A stretch of DNA of 64,000 nt. Source: Nitrospira sp. CR1.3. Lineage in GTDB: Bacteria; Nitrospirota; Nitrospiria; Nitrospirales; Nitrospiraceae. The stretch lies in contig WIAH01000001.1 of the NCBI GenBank assembly GCA_014055525.1, positions 186,001 through 250,000 of the forward strand. Direction: 5' to 3'. Positions 62,100 through 64,000 of this stretch are shown one piece after another. The position numbers and the translations under genes were made by a program. The notes beneath the pieces were generated by a model. That model searched no databases and had not been told where the DNA came from. It worked only from the letters and a program-made list of their open reading frames with translations. Within the stretch, counting starts at the first letter, position 1; the number at the start of each line of letters is the position of its first letter.

Positions 62100-63692
62100 A
62101 TGATCTCACTTCGCCGGGAGCTGACCTCACCCTCACAACTGCTGACGCTGGCCAGCGCCGGAGTGATTCTTCTGCCGTTGGGCTATGTGATTTCACAGGC
62201 TCTGCTGGCGGATCCAGCCGTGTGGAGCCGTCTCTGGGTCACTCGCATTCCGGAACTGATTTCCAACACCGTATGGCTGGCAGCCGCGGTGGCGTCCCTC
62301 ACCTTGATTCTCGGATTCTCCACCGCCTGGCTCGTGACACGGGTAGAGTTTCCCGGTCGTCGGTTCTGGGAGGCCGCCCTCGTCCTCCCCTTGGCCATGC
62401 CGACGTATGTCTTGGCCTACGTCTATTCATATTTGTTCGGATTTGGAGGGCCGGTCGAACACCTTTGGCAAACGATCGCCGGGCCGCAGGCTAGAGTCAT
62501 CTCTCCCCACAGCTACTTCGGCGCCACATTGGTGATGACGCTGGACACCTTTCCATTTATCTACCTTCTGAGTCGGAGCGCACTCTTAAGCATGAACGTG
62601 TCATTCGAGGAAGTGTCACGGGCGAGCGGTGTTTCACGTCTGGCCACGCTCTGGCGAGTGACATTGCCGTTGATGCGACCGTCGATCACCGCGGGACTTG
62701 CTCTCGTCATCCTCTACGTCGTTTCGGATTTCGGAGCCGTTTCGCTGCTCCGTTATCAAACGTTGACCTATGCTGTGTTTCAGCAAATGACCGGCCGTTC
62801 GGACAACACTGCCGCCAGTATCCTCAGTCTGCTGCTCGTCGGCTTCGCGCTGCTATTTTTGGTCACGGAACGCTGGTTCCGTCATCGCAGCCGGTTCTAT
62901 CAAACCTCGGGGCGGTATCGGCTCCCACAGCGCTATCGCTGCGGATGGAAGGGAACCTGGCTCGTGATGAGTTATCTTGGCCTCGTTGTCGGCGCCGCAT
63001 TCGCCCTCCCCGCCTATCTCTTGCTCACTTGGAGCTTCTCTCCTGAAGCACAGGCAACAATCGACAGCCGATTCTATGGATTCTTCTGGAACAGCGCGTT
63101 CTTGGCCGCCTGCGCCGCGACCGGCGGAATGCTGATCGGATTGCCTTTGGCCTACCGTGCGAGTCGTCGTCCGACCTGGTTGAATCTGGGGTGCCTTCAA
63201 GCGGCCTATGCGGGCTATGTGCTTCCCGGTCCCGTCGCCGCTTTGGCCGTGCTCGTCCTCTGTCTCAAACTGATCCCGTTCATATACGGCTCCGTTCTGG
63301 TCCTGATTGTGGCCTATGTCATCCATTTTCTGCCGGCGGGGCTCCAGTCACTAGAACCGGCGCTGCAACAGATCACGCCGAATCTCGAGGAAGTCAGTCG
63401 CACCCTCGGTCTGAGCTTACGGCAGACCTGGCAACGCGTGACCTTACCACTGGTTCGCAACGGCTTCGTGGTCGCCTGGGTGTTGATGTTTCTCCAGACG
63501 ATGAAGGAACTGCCCGCGACGCTTCTCTTGAGGCCGGTCGGATTCGACACGCTGGCAATCCGCGTCTGGATGGAGGCAAGTGAGGAGTATTACCAGCTGG
63601 CCGCACCCTCTGCCTTGCTGATCGTGTTGCTGGGGCTTCCGCCGCTGGTGTTGTTGGTATCCCGGGATGGGCGCGGTGTGGCGGGGGGATGA
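62100..63692 (+). CDS. Ferric iron ABC transporter permease (FbpB-like)
   Basis: 530 residues, twelve membrane helices in two tandem permease halves, as in FbpB and ThiP. Each half has an EAA loop: FEEVSRASGVSRLATLWRVT then LPLMRP in the first, and LEEVSRTLGLSLRQTWQRVT then LPLVRN in the second. It lies 14 bp after the binding protein gene and ends 4 bp before the ATPase start. Confidence 0.93.
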   Translation: MISLRRELTSPSQLLTLASAGVILLPLGYVISQALLADPAVWSRLWVTRIPELISNTVWLAAAVASLTLILGFSTAWLVTRVEFPGRRFWEAALVLPLAMPTYVLAYVYSYLFGFGGPVEHLWQTIAGPQARVISPHSYFGATLVMTLDTFPFIYLLSRSALLSMNVSFEEVSRASGVSRLATLWRVTLPLMRPSITAGLALVILYVVSDFGAVSLLRYQTLTYAVFQQMTGRSDNTAASILSLLLVGFALLFLVTERWFRHRSRFYQTSGRYRLPQRYRCGWKGTWLVMSYLGLVVGAAFALPAYLLLTWSFSPEAQATIDSRFYGFFWNSAFLAACAATGGMLIGLPLAYRASRRPTWLNLGCLQAAYAGYVLPGPVAALAVLVLCLKLIPFIYGSVLVLIVAYVIHFLPAGLQSLEPALQQITPNLEEVSRTLGLSLRQTWQRVTLPLVRNGFVVAWVLMFLQTMKELPATLLLRPVGFDTLAIRVWMEASEEYYQLAAPSALLIVLLGLPPLVLLVSRDGRGVAGG

Positions 63693-63696
63693 TCTT

Positions 63697-64000
63697 GTGA
63701 AACCGGATTACATCGCGGCATCCAGTCACGCTGGCGGAAAGACACATCAAGCGGATCTCTATGCCCCTGCCTCGTCGGTGTTGGAACTGCGGGCTATCTC
63801 ATGCTCCTACGATCCCGGTCAACCTGCCGTGCGAGACATCTCGCTCGGGGCCCGCGAGGGCGAGATTCTGTGTCTCCTGGGACCTTCTGGATGCGGCAAG
63901 ACGACCATTCTCAGAGCCATTGCCGGATTCGAACCGGTGCAAGCCGGGCAGATCTTCCTGTCGGGCCGCCTTGTGTCATCTGCGAATACAATGGTGCCCA
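63697..64000 (+). CDS. Ferric iron ABC transporter ATPase, N-terminal fragment (FbpC-like)
   Basis: Partial: 101 codons from GTG 63697, running off the window. GGGGG 8 bases upstream is the ribosome site. VLELRAISCSYDPGQPAVRD, the Walker A GPSGCGKTT and ILRAIAGFEPVQAGQIFLSG show an FbpC-type ATPase. The first ~33 residues before the ABC fold are an unusual polar extension. It completes the FbpABC set next to fur. Confidence 0.9.
   Translation, partial: MKPDYIAASSHAGGKTHQADLYAPASSVLELRAISCSYDPGQPAVRDISLGAREGEILCLLGPSGCGKTTILRAIAGFEPVQAGQIFLSGRLVSSANTMVP

Overview
The window is about 64 kb of GC-rich bacterial chromosome. The mix of diderm features (lspA, LapB, TolC/RND efflux), a bacterial-type nadA with thiC plus a Thi4-type thiazole synthase, and the overall protein style suggest a Nitrospira-like member of Nitrospirota. 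No marker such as nxr, rRNA or tRNA lies in the window, so this placement is an inference.

Layout. 1-16 kb is housekeeping: the end of queG, a sigma-54 activator, mutS2, a glycolytic run gap-pgk-tpiA-secG behind a good promoter, ilvE and a PilZ protein on the other strand, then a long operon-like run rplU-rpmA-obg-proB-nadD-rsfS-lapB followed by bioB. 16-27 kb holds two ABC/FtsX-type export systems (one whose ATPase gene abuts pyrD, one MacAB-like), comF, fmdB and a small HTH-mraZ-rusA group. 27-39 kb holds uppP, lspA-ileS, nadA, a TPP-riboswitch-controlled thiC-thi4 pair, TPR and receiver proteins, and ygfZ.

39.4-42.8 kb is the accessory part: a chromosomal integron. It has a deleted, frameshifted integron integrase, an attI-type core site, and four cassettes each closed by an attC site. 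The cassettes carry three unknown proteins and a BrnT/BrnA-type toxin-antitoxin pair. The integrase remnant points the same way as the cassettes, the less common arrangement. The array looks frozen unless an intact integrase exists elsewhere.

42.8-64 kb returns to chromosomal genes: small unknown proteins, a PhoD-like phosphatase lipoprotein, an EamA transporter, a two-component cluster (one NarL-type kinase, one NarL-type regulator, two stand-alone receivers, one of them with Glu in place of the phospho-Asp), a CzcCBA/CusCBA-like metal efflux operon, a Gdx/SugE exporter, an O-methyltransferase, an M32 carboxypeptidase, and fur next to an FbpABC-like ferric iron transporter that runs off the end.

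Between genes are three long palindromic elements (26.9, 36.9 and 46.1 kb). Two are clearly one family in which sequence changes while base pairing is kept; the third looks like a distant relative. Three further spacers (25.3, 37.5 and 38.0 kb) are built from short degenerate repeats. These elements and the integron are the least ordinary parts of the window.
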